From positions 198,537-262,536 of the forward strand of contig JAHBXB010000002.1 of assembly GCA_019636655.1 (NCBI GenBank): DNA of 64,000 bases, read 5' to 3'. Source of the DNA: Phycisphaeraceae bacterium. Lineage in GTDB: Bacteria > Planctomycetota > Phycisphaerae > Phycisphaerales > UBA1924. Below are positions 35,512-48,244 of this stretch, one piece after another. The position numbers were made by a program, and so were the translations under genes. Numbering within the stretch: position 1 is the stretch's first letter; each line of letters opens with the position of its first letter. The notes beneath the pieces were generated by a model that was given only the letters and a program-made list of their open reading frames with translations, was not told where the DNA came from and made no database searches.

Positions 35512-38500
35512 CTACTTCCGGTTCGGCTGGTGACCGGATCCCCCCAGCATGTCCTTCAGGTACCGGCCCGTATAGCTCGCCTTCACAGCCGCGACCGCCT
35601 CCGGCGGCCCCGCGGCGACGATCGTCCCGCCCTTGTCGCCCCCCTCGGGGCCCATGTCGATGATCCAATCGGCGCACTTGACCACGTCCAGGTTGTGCTC
35701 AATCACCACGAGCGTGTTCCCCGAGTCCGCAAGGCGATTGAACACGCCGATCAACTTGTGCACATCGTCGAAGTGCAGACCGGTCGTCGGCTCGTCGAGC
35801 ACGTACAGAGAGTGCGCCCCATTCCGCGCCTCCGTGCCGCTGCCCTTGCCCAGCTCCGTCGCCAGTTTCACCCGCTGCGCCTCGCCCCCGGAGAGCGTCG
35901 TGCTCGGCTGCCCCAGCGCGATGTACCCTAGGCCGACGTCCTTCAGGCACCGCACAAACCGCAGGATCACGGGGTGGTTCTCGAAGAATCCGCACGCCTC
36001 GTCGACCGTCATGCCCAGCACGTCCGCGATCGACTTCCCGCGGTAGTGCACCTCCAGCGTTTCCTTGTTGTACCTCGACCCGCGGCAGACCTCGCACTCG
36101 ACGTACACATCCGGCAGGAAGTGCATCTCGATCTTCTTCATCCCCTGCCCCTCGCACGCCTCGCAGCGCCCGCCGCCGCCGCCGGCGTCGTCCCCGCGGT
36201 CGGCGCTGACGTTGAACGAGAACCGCCCCGGCTTGTACCCGCGGATCTTCGCCTCCTTCGTCTGCGCGTAGATCCTGCGGATGTCGTCGAAGATCCCCGT
36301 ATAGGTCGCGGGGTTGCTCCGAGGGGTCCGGCCGATCGGGCTCTGGTCGACCTCGATGACCCGATCGATCCGGTTCAGTCCCGTGATCCTCGCGTGCTCG
36401 CCGGGTCGCAGCCGCGCCGCCGCGGCAACCTGCGCCCGGGTCATGCCGCTCTGGGCCCCCAGGTGCTTCTTCGCGGCCAGCAGCAAGATGTCGTTCACCA
36501 GCGTGCTCTTGCCGGACCCCGAGACCCCGGTCACACACACGAGCCCGCCGAGCGGGAACGCGGCGTCCACGGCCTTGAGGTTGTTCTGCCTCGCCCCCTT
36601 CACCACGATGGCGTTCTTCTCGTCAACCTTCCGTCTCGCCGCGGCGCCGGGCGCCGGGATCGACAGCACGCCCGAGAGGTACTTTCCCGTCAGCGAGGCC
36701 CCGCCCCCGCGGCCAGCCTCGATGATCTCCGCCAGCGTCCCCTGACCGACGATCCTCCCGCCGTGCACGCCGGGGCCCGGCCCGATGTCCACGACGTGGT
36801 CCGCCGAGCGGATCATCTCCTCGTCGTGCTCCACTACGAGCACGGAGTTGCCGATGTCCGCCAGGTGGCGCAGCGTGCGGATGAGCCGGGCGTTGTCCCG
36901 CTGGTGGAGCCCGATGGTCGGCTCGTCGAGCACGTAGCAGGCGCCGACGAGCTTGCTCCCCACTTGCGTCGCGAGGCGGATCCGCTGCGCCTCGCCGCCC
37001 GAGAGCGTCCCGGTCTTCCGGTCCAGCGACAGGTACTCCAGCCCCACGCTCTCCAGGAACCCGAGCCTGCTGAGCACCTCGCGCACGATCGGCTCGGCGA
37101 TCCGGCTCTGCTCCTCCCCCAGGACGAGCCCCTCCATGAACCCCCTCGCATCCGTGATCGTCAGCCGGCTCAACTCCGCGATGTTGATCGCCGAGCCGTC
37201 GTCCCTCGATCGTCCGCGGCCGATCACCGAGCCGGAAAACGCCTTGGCCGTATCCGCCCGGTGGGTCGAGTGCAGCAGCACGTGCAGCGCCTCGATCCGG
37301 AGCCGGTCGCCCAGGCAGGTCGGGCACTGCTTCTCCTCCATGTACTGCCCGAGCCACTCCTTGATGAACGACGACTCCGTCTTCTCGTACCAGCGCCGCA
37401 GACCGGTGGACACGCCCTCGAACGTCGCCTTGTGCTTCTTGGCCTCCTCGGCGGTTGTCCCGTAGAACAGGATGCGCCGCGCCCACTTGGGCAGCTCCGA
37501 CACCGGATCGCCGAGATCGATCCCGAACGCGGCGCCGAACTGCCTCAGCCGCTTCCGGTACACCCGCCCCATCGGCGGCGGGACCTTCCACGGCACGACC
37601 GCGCCGTCCGCGAGGCTCTTGCTCTCATCCGGGATCACCAGCGACTCGTCGAACTCGACGATCATCCCCAGCCCGTGGCACTCCGGGCACGCGCCGTGCG
37701 GCGAGTTGAACGAGAACAGCCTCGGCTCGATCTCCTCGAGCGCGCACTCGGGGTGCACGGCGCACGCGAAGCGGCTCGAGAACACCCGGTCGGCCCAGCG
37801 GGCGCCACCCGCGCCCGCCTGCTCCTCCACCGACACGATGACCGAGCCCTCCGCCAGCCGCAGCGCCGACTCCACCGACTCGGCCACCCGCTGCCGCTGC
37901 TCCGCCTCGACCTCCGCCCCCAGCGCGATGCGGTCGACCACCACGTCGATGTCGTGCCGCTCGTACCGCCCCAGCCCCAGCGGGTTCTCCCCGCCGGCCT
38001 TGATCGCGTCGCGGATGTCGACCACCGCGCCGTTCACCCGCAGCCGCGCCCAGCCCCCCTTCTGCATCCGCTCGGGCACCTCCGCGTGGTGCCCCTTCTT
38101 GCCGCGCACCACCGGCGCCAGGATCATCAGCCGGACCGGCTCGGAGCCCTTCGCGCCCCGCCCCATGTCCACGATCGCGTCGACGATCTGCGTGGCGCTC
38201 GTCGCCTCGATCGGCAGGCCGCACCGCGCCAGCACGCTCCCGTCCTTGCCCGTCTTTGTCGCCGCCCAGCAGCAGGCGTGCCCGCACCGCGCCAGCAGCA
38301 GGCGCAGGTAGTCGTAGATCTCCGTGCTCGTGGCCACCGTCGATCGCGGGTTGCTCACGCCCGACCGCTGCTCGATCGCGATCGTCGGGGGCAGCCCCTC
38401 GATGTCGTCGACATCGGGCTTCTTGAGTTGATCCAGGAACTGCCGGGCGTACGCCGACAGCGACTCCATGTACTTCCGCTGCCCCTCCGCGAAGATCGTG

Positions 38501-38754
38501 TCGAACGCGAGGCTGCTCTTCCCGCTCCCCGACAGACCCGTGATCACGACCAGTTTGTCGCGCGGGATATCGACGTCGATGTTCTTGAGGTTGTGCTCCT
38601 TGGCGCCGCGGACGCGAATGCACCGCCCCGCCTCCGTTCCTCCACCGCTCCCACCCGGGCCCCGGCCCGTTCGGGCCCGGGGGGACCCATTGCCCGACCC
38701 CGCATCCACCACCACCGGTGCTGGCCCGCCCGTCGCCGCTCGTCCCTTCGCCAC
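35512..38754 (-). CDS. uvrA: Excinuclease ABC subunit A
   Basis: 1080 aa, GTG start. UvrA is the damage-sensing ATPase dimer of nucleotide excision repair. Both ABC halves are complete: Walker [15 protein letters not shown] and [14 protein letters not shown]; signatures [14 protein letters not shown] and [14 protein letters not shown]; Walker [13 protein letters not shown] and [12 protein letters not shown]. Zinc modules CAVHPEC...CPEC and CEAC...CEVC are present. The first ~45 residues are a Gly/Pro/Arg-rich extension not found in usual UvrA (~940 aa), and the insertion region is somewhat longer. It lies downstream of uvrB in the same direction with a small membrane-protein gene between. Confidence 0.97.
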   Translation of the reverse strand: MAKGRAATGGPAPVVVDAGSGNGSPRARTGRGPGGSGGGTEAGRCIRVRGAKEHNLKNIDVDIPRDKLVVITGLSGSGKSSLAFDTIFAEGQRKYMESLSAYARQFLDQLKKPDVDDIEGLPPTIAIEQRSGVSNPRSTVATSTEIYDYLRLLLARCGHACCWAATKTGKDGSVLARCGLPIEATSATQIVDAIVDMGRGAKGSEPVRLMILAPVVRGKKGHHAEVPERMQKGGWARLRVNGAVVDIRDAIKAGGENPLGLGRYERHDIDVVVDRIALGAEVEAEQRQRVAESVESALRLAEGSVIVSVEEQAGAGGARWADRVFSSRFACAVHPECALEEIEPRLFSFNSPHGACPECHGLGMIVEFDESLVIPDESKSLADGAVVPWKVPPPMGRVYRKRLRQFGAAFGIDLGDPVSELPKWARRILFYGTTAEEAKKHKATFEGVSTGLRRWYEKTESSFIKEWLGQYMEEKQCPTCLGDRLRIEALHVLLHSTHRADTAKAFSGSVIGRGRSRDDGSAINIAELSRLTITDARGFMEGLVLGEEQSRIAEPIVREVLSRLGFLESVGLEYLSLDRKTGTLSGGEAQRIRLATQVGSKLVGACYVLDEPTIGLHQRDNARLIRTLRHLADIGNSVLVVEHDEEMIRSADHVVDIGPGPGVHGGRIVGQGTLAEIIEAGRGGGASLTGKYLSGVLSIPAPGAAARRKVDEKNAIVVKGARQNNLKAVDAAFPLGGLVCVTGVSGSGKSTLVNDILLLAAKKHLGAQSGMTRAQVAAAARLRPGEHARITGLNRIDRVIEVDQSPIGRTPRSNPATYTGIFDDIRRIYAQTKEAKIRGYKPGRFSFNVSADRGDDAGGGGGRCEACEGQGMKKIEMHFLPDVYVECEVCRGSRYNKETLEVHYRGKSIADVLGMTVDEACGFFENHPVILRFVRCLKDVGLGYIALGQPSTTLSGGEAQRVKLATELGKGSGTEARNGAHSLYVLDEPTTGLHFDDVHKLIGVFNRLADSGNTLVVIEHNLDVVKCADWIIDMGPEGGDKGGTIVAAGPPEAVAAVKASYTGRYLKDMLGGSGHQPNRK

Positions 38755-38836
38755 ACCGTTCTCCCTGTATTCCTCTTATTCACTGCGAACCGCACACGGT
38801 AGCCGCGGCACTCCGTTTGGCCAGTCCGGAGGGTCT

Positions 38837-39024
38837 TTACGGTGCCGCTCCTGGCCCAGGGAGGCTCGGCACGGCCTGCCCCTGGCCCGCCTGCCCGGCC
38901 CGCTGAGCCCTGCCCATCCACAGCAGCCCCAGCAGCAGGCAGCCGATCGCCATACCCATCAGGTACAGCCCGATCCCCTCGCGCCACCGCCTCGAACTGA
39001 TACCGGCCACCTTCTTCTGATCGC

Positions 39025-39028
<4 letters not shown>
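38837..39028 (-). CDS. Small single-pass membrane protein between uvrB and uvrA
   Basis: 63 aa, GTG start overlapping the uvrB stop (GTGA), so translationally coupled. A basic N terminus ([16 protein letters not shown]) is followed by one helix ([21 protein letters not shown]) and a Gly/Ala/Pro tail, predicting a cytoplasmic N terminus and single membrane span. Its position inside the uvrB-uvrA unit suggests a shared expression signal, possibly damage-inducible, as small membrane SOS peptides are known elsewhere, but no relation to repair can be shown from sequence. Confidence 0.6.
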
Positions 39029-41277
<2,249 letters not shown>

Positions 41278-41304
41278 CGCCCGATCATAGGAACGGGCGC
41301 CGCG

Positions 41305-42303
41305 TCATCCCTTTCCGCCGCACCCCGCCACCCCCGTCTCCCACGTGCTCCCGCACCGCTTGCACACCTCCCTCCCCCCACCACCCCCACCGGGCAGCGT
41401 CGCCACACACACCGGGCAGCGCCCCTCCCCGAGCAGCGCCTCGCGAAAATCCGCTGGTGTGATGAACCACCGTCCCAGGACCGAGCCCAGCCACACCCCC
41501 GCCGCCACCAGCGCGATGATGAACGCGAGCGCCACTGTGGTGAACTCCATCCGACCCGTCGCCACCCCGGCCACCCACGTTCCTGCGGCCACGACCCCGA
41601 CGCCCGCCGCACCCAGCCCCACCCATTGCCTCGTCGTTTTCCCGTATTGGCGCACCCGGTCCCGCAGCCGGGCGATCTCCCACCCGCCGATCTCGGCCCG
41701 CAACGGGGCATTGAAAGCGCTGAGGCCCCGTGTGGCGAGGAACACGAGCCGCCCCGCATCGTCCGTGAACAAGGCCCCCTTCGTGCCGGATCGCCCCGCG
41801 TCCGACCCTGACGACCCCGTACGCCGCTCCGGGTCGAAGATCGAGTGCGTCACCCGCTCCGCCAGCCACGCCGCGCCACACTCGGAGCACACCAGCATGC
41901 CGTCCGATGCCGTGGCCAGCCCATCGATCCGGTAGGCGCACTGGCCGCACAACCCCTCGGCCGCGATCGTTCTCGCCTGCTGTGCGCCGACGCGGCGACT
42001 CGACCACTGCACGCCCTGCATCCCCGCGATCACAACCACAAGCAGCACGGCGACGAGATACCCACCGTCGCGCCAAAACGTGTCGAGAAGCTGAACAAGA
42101 ACGATTCCAAGTACAACGGCGACGAGCAACTTGGGCGAACTCAGATCGGCGGCCCGCAATCGGGCTCGAAGATCGTCCGGGCTGACCCCGGCTTCGCGGA
42201 ATGCTTCCCGGATCTCCCCCTCCGGAGCAACGTGGATCTCCCGGGCTCGGTCGTCGAGCGCCGGAGTTACACGCCCGATCCCCAGATGACTCCAGAGATT
42301 CAT
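41305..42303 (-). CDS. Double zinc-ribbon membrane protein, paralogue of the gene at 43.0-44.2 kb
   Basis: 332 aa. Two helices around residues 58-95 (LLVAVVLGIVLVQLLDTFW; YLVAVLLVVVIAGMQGV), a zinc ribbon (CGQC...CSECG), two further helices (~235-285), and a second, degenerate ribbon near the C terminus (CPVC...CKRCG). The same order, with the phrases AEGLCGQC/AEGFCGSC and CSECGAAW/CPECGAAW, occurs in the 43.0-44.2 kb gene, so they are paralogues flanking the TlpA-like gene. A possible signal- or redox-sensing membrane adaptor; function unknown. Confidence 0.75.
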   Translation of the reverse strand: MNLWSHLGIGRVTPALDDRAREIHVAPEGEIREAFREAGVSPDDLRARLRAADLSSPKLLVAVVLGIVLVQLLDTFWRDGGYLVAVLLVVVIAGMQGVQWSSRRVGAQQARTIAAEGLCGQCAYRIDGLATASDGMLVCSECGAAWLAERVTHSIFDPERRTGSSGSDAGRSGTKGALFTDDAGRLVFLATRGLSAFNAPLRAEIGGWEIARLRDRVRQYGKTTRQWVGLGAAGVGVVAAGTWVAGVATGRMEFTTVALAFIIALVAAGVWLGSVLGRWFITPADFREALLGEGRCPVCVATLPGGGGGGREVCKRCGSTWETGVAGCGGKG

Positions 42304-42363
42304 CCGACCGCCTCGCCCTTCTGCCCACGTGGACGTGCAGGCAACGGACCGATCCCTCCGCGC

Positions 42364-43002
42364 CTAGGCCTTCTCCTTCGCCTTCTTCACCGCTCCCTCA
42401 ACAACCCCATCCATCTCCGCGGGTGAGCCGATGTACACGATCGTCCCCTCGCCATCCACCACGAACGCCGTCGGAATGAACTTCTGGCCCGCGGGCTGCA
42501 TCCAACTCTTGCTCATCCGACGCTCCGCGTCGTACGCCACCCGGTACCCCATCGCGTCCCCCTGCTTCTCCACGAACGCCTTGAGCCGCTCGAGCCGAGC
42601 ATCACGTTCGCCTTCCTTCTGGCGCTCGCTCGATGCCATCCCGATCACCACCACCGCGTCCTTGTGCGACGCCTGAACCTTGGTCAGGTGAGGGATCTGC
42701 TTCACACACGGGCTGCACCACGTCGCCCAGAACTCCACGACGTACACCTTCCCGGGCTCAAACCCCGCCACCTTCTCTCCCTTCACAAACTCGTCGAACA
42801 CCAGGGCCGGAGCCTTATCCCCCACCTTCAGCGTGACCTCCTCCTTTGCATCGGGCTTCGGCTGTTCCCCCGCGGCGGGCTTGATCGGCGTCATCGGCAC
42901 GGCTGCCCCGCCTTCCTTCTTCGGTTCCGGCTTGGTTTCCTGCGCCATCGCACCGGCCGACACCACACCCGCCGCGACCACCGACCACATCACACGCCTC
43001 AT
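42364..43002 (-). CDS. TlpA-like thioredoxin-fold protein, exported
   Basis: 212 aa from ATG 43002 (AAGGAG 7 bases upstream). Signal peptide (MRRVMWSVVAAGVVSAGAMA, cut before QE), then a Lys/Pro/Glu-rich linker. The redoxin domain spans about residues 60-205 with active-site CxxC in VEFWATWCSPCVKQIP, cis-Pro in FIPTAFVVDGEG and an insert with RQKEGERDARLERLKAF. Such proteins reduce disulfides in the periplasm, for example during cytochrome c maturation. It is flanked by two paralogous zinc-ribbon membrane proteins. Confidence 0.88.
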   Translation of the reverse strand: MRRVMWSVVAAGVVSAGAMAQETKPEPKKEGGAAVPMTPIKPAAGEQPKPDAKEEVTLKVGDKAPALVFDEFVKGEKVAGFEPGKVYVVEFWATWCSPCVKQIPHLTKVQASHKDAVVVIGMASSERQKEGERDARLERLKAFVEKQGDAMGYRVAYDAERRMSKSWMQPAGQKFIPTAFVVDGEGTIVYIGSPAEMDGVVEGAVKKAKEKA

Positions 43003-43041
43003 CACGCCGCTCCTTCTCCGCCCCGCCCCCCCCACTCTACA

Positions 43042-44238
43042 TCATCCGCCGCGTTCCTCGCTCCCGCCGGCCGCGGCTCGACCCTGTTCTCCCTCGGCCG
43101 GGCGTCCGCTCTGGTCGATTGCATCTGCAACTCCCCCCCGCGGCGAAGCCCCTTGGCCATCCGCCTCAGCCCGCGTCCCCTTACCGCCCACCCCGGCCGC
43201 TCCACCAACCCACGTGCTGCCTCCCTTCCAGGCCCCCCCGCAACTCGGACACACCACGAACCCATCCCCATCGGCCGCGAGCCCCACAAGCGATCCCGCG
43301 CACGACCCGCACAGTCCCTCCTCCACCATGGCACGCGCCGCCCGCGGCAGCGAGTAGAACCCGTGCCCCCGAACAAAGAGAACCCCAACACCCGCAAGGA
43401 CCAGCGCAATCACCGCCAACACCCAAGCGCCCACCGCCTCCCCCAGGTGCATCACCGCCACGGCGCCGTACGCCGCCCACGCCGCCAGCCCAAAGGGAAT
43501 GAAGGACACCAGGATCCGCCACAACCGCCCGATCCCCCTCAACCTCCCGCTCAGCCGCTGCACCTCCCCCGCGCCGATCTCAGCCCTCCTCGTCGGCGGC
43601 ACAGCCCGCAGCCGCGAATCCACCACCGCCACAAACCGCCCGCGGTCGTCGGGGCTCAAGCGGTCGCGCGCACTCGCGACCCCGAAGATGAACCTCCGCC
43701 ACCACGCCGGCTCCCACGCCCGCGTGGCTCCCCGGTGCACCCAGTGCGGCCGCGTCACCCTCGCCGCCTTCCACGCCGCGCCGCACTCGGGGCACTGCAC
43801 GCACCCGTCCGCCGCCGTCGTCAAGTCCGCCAGCGTGTACCCGCATGATCCGCAGAACCCCTCCGCCACCGCCGTCGAGGAGAGCTCCCGGACCACCTTG
43901 CGGCGCGCCACGATCCGCACCAGGACGATGATCACCACGATCCCGCCCCAGAACGTGAGTGTCGGCAGCACGCCGGCGCCGCGGATCCGCGCCACCACAA
44001 ATCCGTTCACCGCCAGCAGCACCAGCACCAGCACCACGACCATCGCGATGCGCCCCGGCGTCCGCCGACGCGATTCGGCCCTCACGGCGTCCTTGAGGTG
44101 CCGCGCCAGCGACCGCCTCGCTGCATCCGCATCATCTCCGGCACGCGCGAGATCCCCGAGTGCAATCGCCCGCACGGAGTCCCCGCGGTCATCCACGACA
44201 ACCGATCCGCCGGATGCTCCCGTCATCACCTCGCCCAT
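43042..44238 (-). CDS. Double zinc-ribbon membrane protein (paralogue of 41.3-42.3 kb gene)
   Basis: 398 aa from ATG 44238; GTG 44241 and ATG 44226 are alternatives. Helices near residues 63-85 and 92-110, zinc ribbon 1 (CGSC...CPECGAAWKAARVTR), a cytoplasmic segment, two helices (~245-295), zinc ribbon 2 (CGSC...CPSCGGAWKG) and a disordered Gly/Ala/Glu-rich tail of about 50 residues. Both ribbons keep all four cysteines here, whereas the second is altered in the paralogue. The two genes bracket the TlpA-like gene on the same strand. No enzymatic motif seen. Confidence 0.75.
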   Translation of the reverse strand: MGEVMTGASGGSVVVDDRGDSVRAIALGDLARAGDDADAARRSLARHLKDAVRAESRRRTPGRIAMVVVLVLVLLAVNGFVVARIRGAGVLPTLTFWGGIVVIIVLVRIVARRKVVRELSSTAVAEGFCGSCGYTLADLTTAADGCVQCPECGAAWKAARVTRPHWVHRGATRAWEPAWWRRFIFGVASARDRLSPDDRGRFVAVVDSRLRAVPPTRRAEIGAGEVQRLSGRLRGIGRLWRILVSFIPFGLAAWAAYGAVAVMHLGEAVGAWVLAVIALVLAGVGVLFVRGHGFYSLPRAARAMVEEGLCGSCAGSLVGLAADGDGFVVCPSCGGAWKGGSTWVGGAAGVGGKGTRAEADGQGASPRGGVADAIDQSGRPAEGEQGRAAAGGSEERGG

Positions 44239-44326
44239 CACACCATCATCGCCGCCACCACCAGCCGCGTAAAGCCAGTCGGCGCGATCACGCCATCACA
44301 CGTGCATCATGTCGCTTCCGCCTCGC

Positions 44327-46900
44327 CTACCCCTTCATCGCCCCAAGCAACTCCCGCGGCGGTCTCATCGACAGCCTCACCACCGCCGGCAGCGCCGCCC
44401 CCAGCGTGATCGCCACCAGCACCACCCACCCGAACGCCACCGCCCCGACCGGCAGCCGCAGGCTCAGCACCAGCCCAAGCAGCACCTGGTACATCCGCTG
44501 CCCCGCCCACGCGCCCTGGGTGCCCATCACCGTCCCCAGCAGGCACGCTGTGATCGCGATGATCACCGCCTCGCCCATCACCAGCCGCGCCACCTGCCCG
44601 CGCTGCGCCCCGATGGCCCGCAGCACGCCGAACTCGAACTGTCTCGCCTGGATCCCTGCCACAATCAGGTTCGCGACACCGAAGCACGACACCAGCATCG
44701 CCCCGATCGCCACCGTCGACATCACCGCCATCGACCCGCTGAGCACCTTCGAGATCTCCGCCTTGATCTCCCTCCCGCTCCCCGCCGACAACACGCCCAC
44801 ACCCACCAGCCGCCTCACCTTCTCCATCACCTCCGCATCGTCCACCTTGGGATCGATCGCGATCTGGATCAGCGTGATCCCGTCGTTCCCGAACAGCCTC
44901 TTCAGGTCCCCGCGGCTGCCGAACACCGCGTTCACCGCGTTGTCGAGGTAGCTCTCTCCCACCTTGAAGAACTGCCCCACGATGTCCAGCCCGGGGCTGC
45001 TCACCACCCCCACGATCTCGAACTCGTACGGCTGCTCCTCGTGCTTGAGCGTGATCCGGTCCCCCACGCCCAGGCCCCGGGTCACGAGGAACTCCCGCGC
45101 GACGAGCACCGCCCCTCCCTCCTTCAGCCTCGAGACCGCCCGCTCCTGCCCCGCCGCATCCTTGGGCTGCATCCACTCCAGCCGCGTCATCTCGAAGAAC
45201 GGACCCGGCTCGAACGCGACGAACGTCGTGCTCGGCGGGCTCAGCGCCCGCACCCCGAACGCGTCCGTCTTCACCGGCTGTGTCGTGATCGCGCACGTCC
45301 CGATCACGCCCGGCAACTCGTCGATCTTCCGCTCCGTCTCCTCGCTCAGGTTCTCCCCCACGACGAACGCGTCAGGAAACTTGAACGCGTCCAGCCAGTC
45401 CCGCATCACCGCCCGCCCGTTCGTCCAGATCGCGATCAGCAGCGCCAGCCCCACCATCATCGCCCCCGCCGTAAACCCGTGCCGGTACGGTGTCGCCAGC
45501 ACCGTCCGCGTCAGCACGCCCCGCGGGATCCGCATCACGCGGCCGATCACCCCGCCCAGCGCCAGGGTCACCACGCACCCCACCGGCACCGCCAGCAGGA
45601 AATACCCGGTGACCATCGCGGGCATCCCCAGCGTCACGTCGCCCCAGAAGATCGCCTGCGCATCCCGCGGCACGCTCAGGACCAGAATCTGCACCGTGGC
45701 GAGGCACGCGCCCGCCACCGCCGTCAGCACGATCCCGCTCACCCGCGCCACCCGCGCCCGCGACTGCAGCGCCTCGATCGGGCTCGATCGGCTGGCACGC
45801 CACGCCGGCCACGCCGCCCCGGCCACCCCCGCCGCCACGCTCCCCACCACCGCCAGCCCCGCCCCGAACCACGACATCTCGAACCCGCTCGGCAACTGCT
45901 CCGGGAACACCGCCACCAGCACCGCCGCCCCCACGACCCCCAGCGGCACCCCGATGATCGCGCCGAGAAGCCCGACGATCACCCCCACCGCGATCTGCGA
46001 CTCCGCCAGCTGCCACTTCGTCCCCCCGATGCACCGCACCACCGCCAACTCCCGCTGCTTCTCCGTCACGTTCGTCGTCAGCCCCGTCATGATGATGAAC
46101 GCCGCCGACAGGAAGCTCATCACACTCGCGATGATCATCCCGATCCGGCTCGATTCAACGTTCTTGTCCAGCCCGCTCGTCACCTTGCTCGACACCCGCA
46201 GCACCAGCCCGCGGCTGAGCTCCCCCGCGTGGGCCTCCGCCACCCGCTCCGGGTCCACGCCGGGCTTGACCAGGATGTCCACCTCCCGCACCCGACCCCG
46301 CTTCCCCACGATCGCTCCCAACTGGTCCAGCGAGACATACGCCTCCGGCCTCAGCCAGGACGCGAACGCCGGAGGCTTCGAAATGCCGACCACCTTGAGC
46401 GTCACCGGATCGCCGAACTTCTCCACCGCCAGGGTGTCCCCCAGCGCGGCGCCGAGCTCCTTCGCCAGCAGCGAGTCGATCACGATCTCGCCCTCGCCCT
46501 GCACGCCACGGCCCGTCTCCAGCCGCGGCGGACGGATCCGGTACTCCAACTCCGGGATCACGCCCCATGTCTCGTACGGGATCGCCTCTCCGCCCCCGAC
46601 CGCCTTCTTGAGCGCCACCGCCTCCTTGCCCCGCCCGGCGACGACCGCCACCTCCGGCCACCCCCCCACCTGCTTCAGCACCGCGGCGTCAAAGCTCTTG
46701 CGCCCAACATCCTCCACCCGCACATCCGCGACGCCGACCGCTTCCTCCACCCGCGACTTCACTCCGCGCTGCACCGACGTCATCGCGCACGCCACCGCCG
46801 CGATCAGCCCCGCCGAGAGCGCCACCGCCGCGGCCAGCAGGGCCGTGCGGCTACGACGCGCTGACAAGGCTCTGATAGCGAGTCGCCACGCCGGCCGCAT
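44327..46900 (-). CDS. FtsX-family ABC transporter permease (two FtsX repeats)
   Basis: 857 aa from ATG 46900 with GGAGG 6 bases upstream. Topology: one N-terminal helix, large outer domain, three helices (~260-370), a central pair, another large outer domain and three C-terminal helices. Both FtsX repeats carry the REL/RQFEFGVLRAIGAQRGQVARL and KQRELAVVRCIGGTKWQLAES cytoplasmic loops. This is the macrolide-exporter/BceB-like class that moves lipoproteins, peptides or lipids between membranes. It overlaps the ATPase gene by 50 bases and forms a transporter with it. Confidence 0.9.
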   Translation of the reverse strand: MRPAWRLAIRALSARRSRTALLAAAVALSAGLIAAVACAMTSVQRGVKSRVEEAVGVADVRVEDVGRKSFDAAVLKQVGGWPEVAVVAGRGKEAVALKKAVGGGEAIPYETWGVIPELEYRIRPPRLETGRGVQGEGEIVIDSLLAKELGAALGDTLAVEKFGDPVTLKVVGISKPPAFASWLRPEAYVSLDQLGAIVGKRGRVREVDILVKPGVDPERVAEAHAGELSRGLVLRVSSKVTSGLDKNVESSRIGMIIASVMSFLSAAFIIMTGLTTNVTEKQRELAVVRCIGGTKWQLAESQIAVGVIVGLLGAIIGVPLGVVGAAVLVAVFPEQLPSGFEMSWFGAGLAVVGSVAAGVAGAAWPAWRASRSSPIEALQSRARVARVSGIVLTAVAGACLATVQILVLSVPRDAQAIFWGDVTLGMPAMVTGYFLLAVPVGCVVTLALGGVIGRVMRIPRGVLTRTVLATPYRHGFTAGAMMVGLALLIAIWTNGRAVMRDWLDAFKFPDAFVVGENLSEETERKIDELPGVIGTCAITTQPVKTDAFGVRALSPPSTTFVAFEPGPFFEMTRLEWMQPKDAAGQERAVSRLKEGGAVLVAREFLVTRGLGVGDRITLKHEEQPYEFEIVGVVSSPGLDIVGQFFKVGESYLDNAVNAVFGSRGDLKRLFGNDGITLIQIAIDPKVDDAEVMEKVRRLVGVGVLSAGSGREIKAEISKVLSGSMAVMSTVAIGAMLVSCFGVANLIVAGIQARQFEFGVLRAIGAQRGQVARLVMGEAVIIAITACLLGTVMGTQGAWAGQRMYQVLLGLVLSLRLPVGAVAFGWVVLVAITLGAALPAVVRLSMRPPRELLGAMKG

Positions 46901-47663
46901 CAAGGCCCTCCGTTTCGATCGTCCCCTCCACCATCCCGTCCCTCAGCACGAACACCCGCCCGCAGTGCGCCGCCGCCGCCGGCTCGTGCGTCACCATCAC
47001 CACCGTCATCGCGTTGTCCTGGGCCACCTCCCCCAGCAGCCTCCACAGCCGCTCCGCGCTCACCGAGTCCAGGTTCCCCGTCGGCTCATCCGCCAGCAGC
47101 ACCGGCGGCGAAAACAGCAGACTCCTCGCGATCGCCACCCGCTGCTGCTCCCCGCCGCTGAGCGCATCGGGCCGGTGGTGCGCCCGCTCCAGCACGCCCA
47201 GGGCCCTCATCAGCTCCTCGCTGCGAGCCGCCAGGTTCCGGTCGTCCTCACCCGCGAGCACCCCGGGAAGCTCCACGTTCTCCCGGGCCGACAGCGTCGG
47301 CAGCAGGTTGAACTGCTGGAACACGATCCCGATCTTCCGCTGGCGAAACGCCGTCAACTCCCGCTCCCCCATCCCCCGCAGCCCCTGCCCCCCGACGTAC
47401 ACCTCCCCGGTGTCCGGCGTGTCCAGCGCGCCGATCAGGTGCATGAGCGTGCTCTTGCCGCTCCCGCTCGCCCCCATGATCCCGAAGAACCCGGCCCCGC
47501 TGATCTCCAGGTCCACACCCCGCAGCGCCTCGACCCGGCGCTCCCCGAGCTGGTACGACTTGGTCACCCCTTCGCATCGCACCACCGGCGCCGATGCGCG
47601 CTGGACCACCCCGTCCGCCGCGCGGCGCTGCACCTCGGCAGTCTGACTCGGACCACTCGCCAT
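46851..47663 (-). CDS. ABC transporter ATP-binding protein (LolD/MacB class)
   Basis: 270 aa from ATG 47663. Walker [18 protein letters not shown] loop FQQFNLLPTLSARENVELP, signature LSGGEQQRVAIARSL, Walker B VLLADEPTGNLDS, H loop VMVTHEPAAAAHC: all intact. The first ~35 residues are an extra tail. It powers the FtsX-type permease whose start lies inside its 3' end. It might also serve the orphan MacB-type permease at 31.6 kb. gcvH ends 17 bases upstream on the same strand. Confidence 0.94.
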   Translation of the reverse strand: MASGPSQTAEVQRRAADGVVQRASAPVVRCEGVTKSYQLGERRVEALRGVDLEISGAGFFGIMGASGSGKSTLMHLIGALDTPDTGEVYVGGQGLRGMGERELTAFRQRKIGIVFQQFNLLPTLSARENVELPGVLAGEDDRNLAARSEELMRALGVLERAHHRPDALSGGEQQRVAIARSLLFSPPVLLADEPTGNLDSVSAERLWRLLGEVAQDNAMTVVMVTHEPAAAAHCGRVFVLRDGMVEGTIETEGLDAAGVATRYQSLVSAS

Positions 47664-47680
47664 GGGTTGAGCGCCCCGGG

Positions 47681-48061
47681 TCACCCGCCGTACTTCTTTC
47701 CGTACGCGCCGGAATCCATCAGCGACGACAGCCCGCTGCCGTCGGCCACCCTCACCTTGACCAGCCACCCCTTCCCGTACGGATCGCTGTTCACCAGCGA
47801 CGGGTCGTCCGTGAGCGCCGCGTTCACCTCGATCACCTCGCCCCCCGCCGCGCAGTAGATGTCACTGGTCGTCTTCACCGACTCGACCTCACCCACTGAC
47901 TCCCCTGCCTTGAACTTCGTCCCCTTGGGCTTCATCTGCACATACGTCACATCCGTCAGCTGGTCGACCGCGAACTGGGTCAGCCCCAGCGTCAGCGTGT
48001 CGCCCTCGACCTTGTGCCACTCGTGAGACTCGGAATACACCCGATCGGTCGGCGTTGCCAT
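47681..48061 (-). CDS. gcvH: Glycine cleavage system H protein
   Basis: 126 aa. Carries the lipoyl arm that shuttles the aminomethyl group between P, T and L proteins. The lipoylation site is the Lys in VESVKTTSDIY; GWLVKVRVAD is the conserved C-terminal segment. Length is standard. No gcvP, gcvT or lpd is adjacent, so either the rest of the complex is encoded elsewhere or this H protein serves lipoate relay. Next gene downstream is the ABC ATPase, 17 bases away. Confidence 0.95.
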   Translation of the reverse strand: MATPTDRVYSESHEWHKVEGDTLTLGLTQFAVDQLTDVTYVQMKPKGTKFKAGESVGEVESVKTTSDIYCAAGGEVIEVNAALTDDPSLVNSDPYGKGWLVKVRVADGSGLSSLMDSGAYGKKYGG

Positions 48062-48244
48062 GCGCTCCGTTCCTTATCCAGTATCGCGGCTCGCGGGCCG
48101 CACCCGTTCGGGTCGCCGCGGCACCCTCGATCCGGTGCCGGACGCCCCTGAGCCAAGACTCTAGGCCGCGACCAGACCCCCTCCAGACCTCCAGATCGAC
48201 CCGCATTGGCACCGGCCCGCGCCACACGGTACAGTGCCCCGCCC

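Noticed and set aside
35974-38802. Open frame of 942 codons on the + strand opposite uvrA
   Set aside because: Mirror frame caused by high GC. It is Arg/Pro/His-rich without any domain, while the - strand frame is an unmistakable UvrA.
41278-41300. LexA-type SOS box before uvrB
   Set aside because: No palindrome matching known LexA boxes; only a TATGAT hexamer is visible.
44309-47858. Two + strand frames of 851 and 964 codons opposite the FtsX/ABC genes
   Set aside because: Low-complexity Arg/His/Pro or Ser/Thr/Pro reading, no start signals; the - strand has complete transporter motifs.
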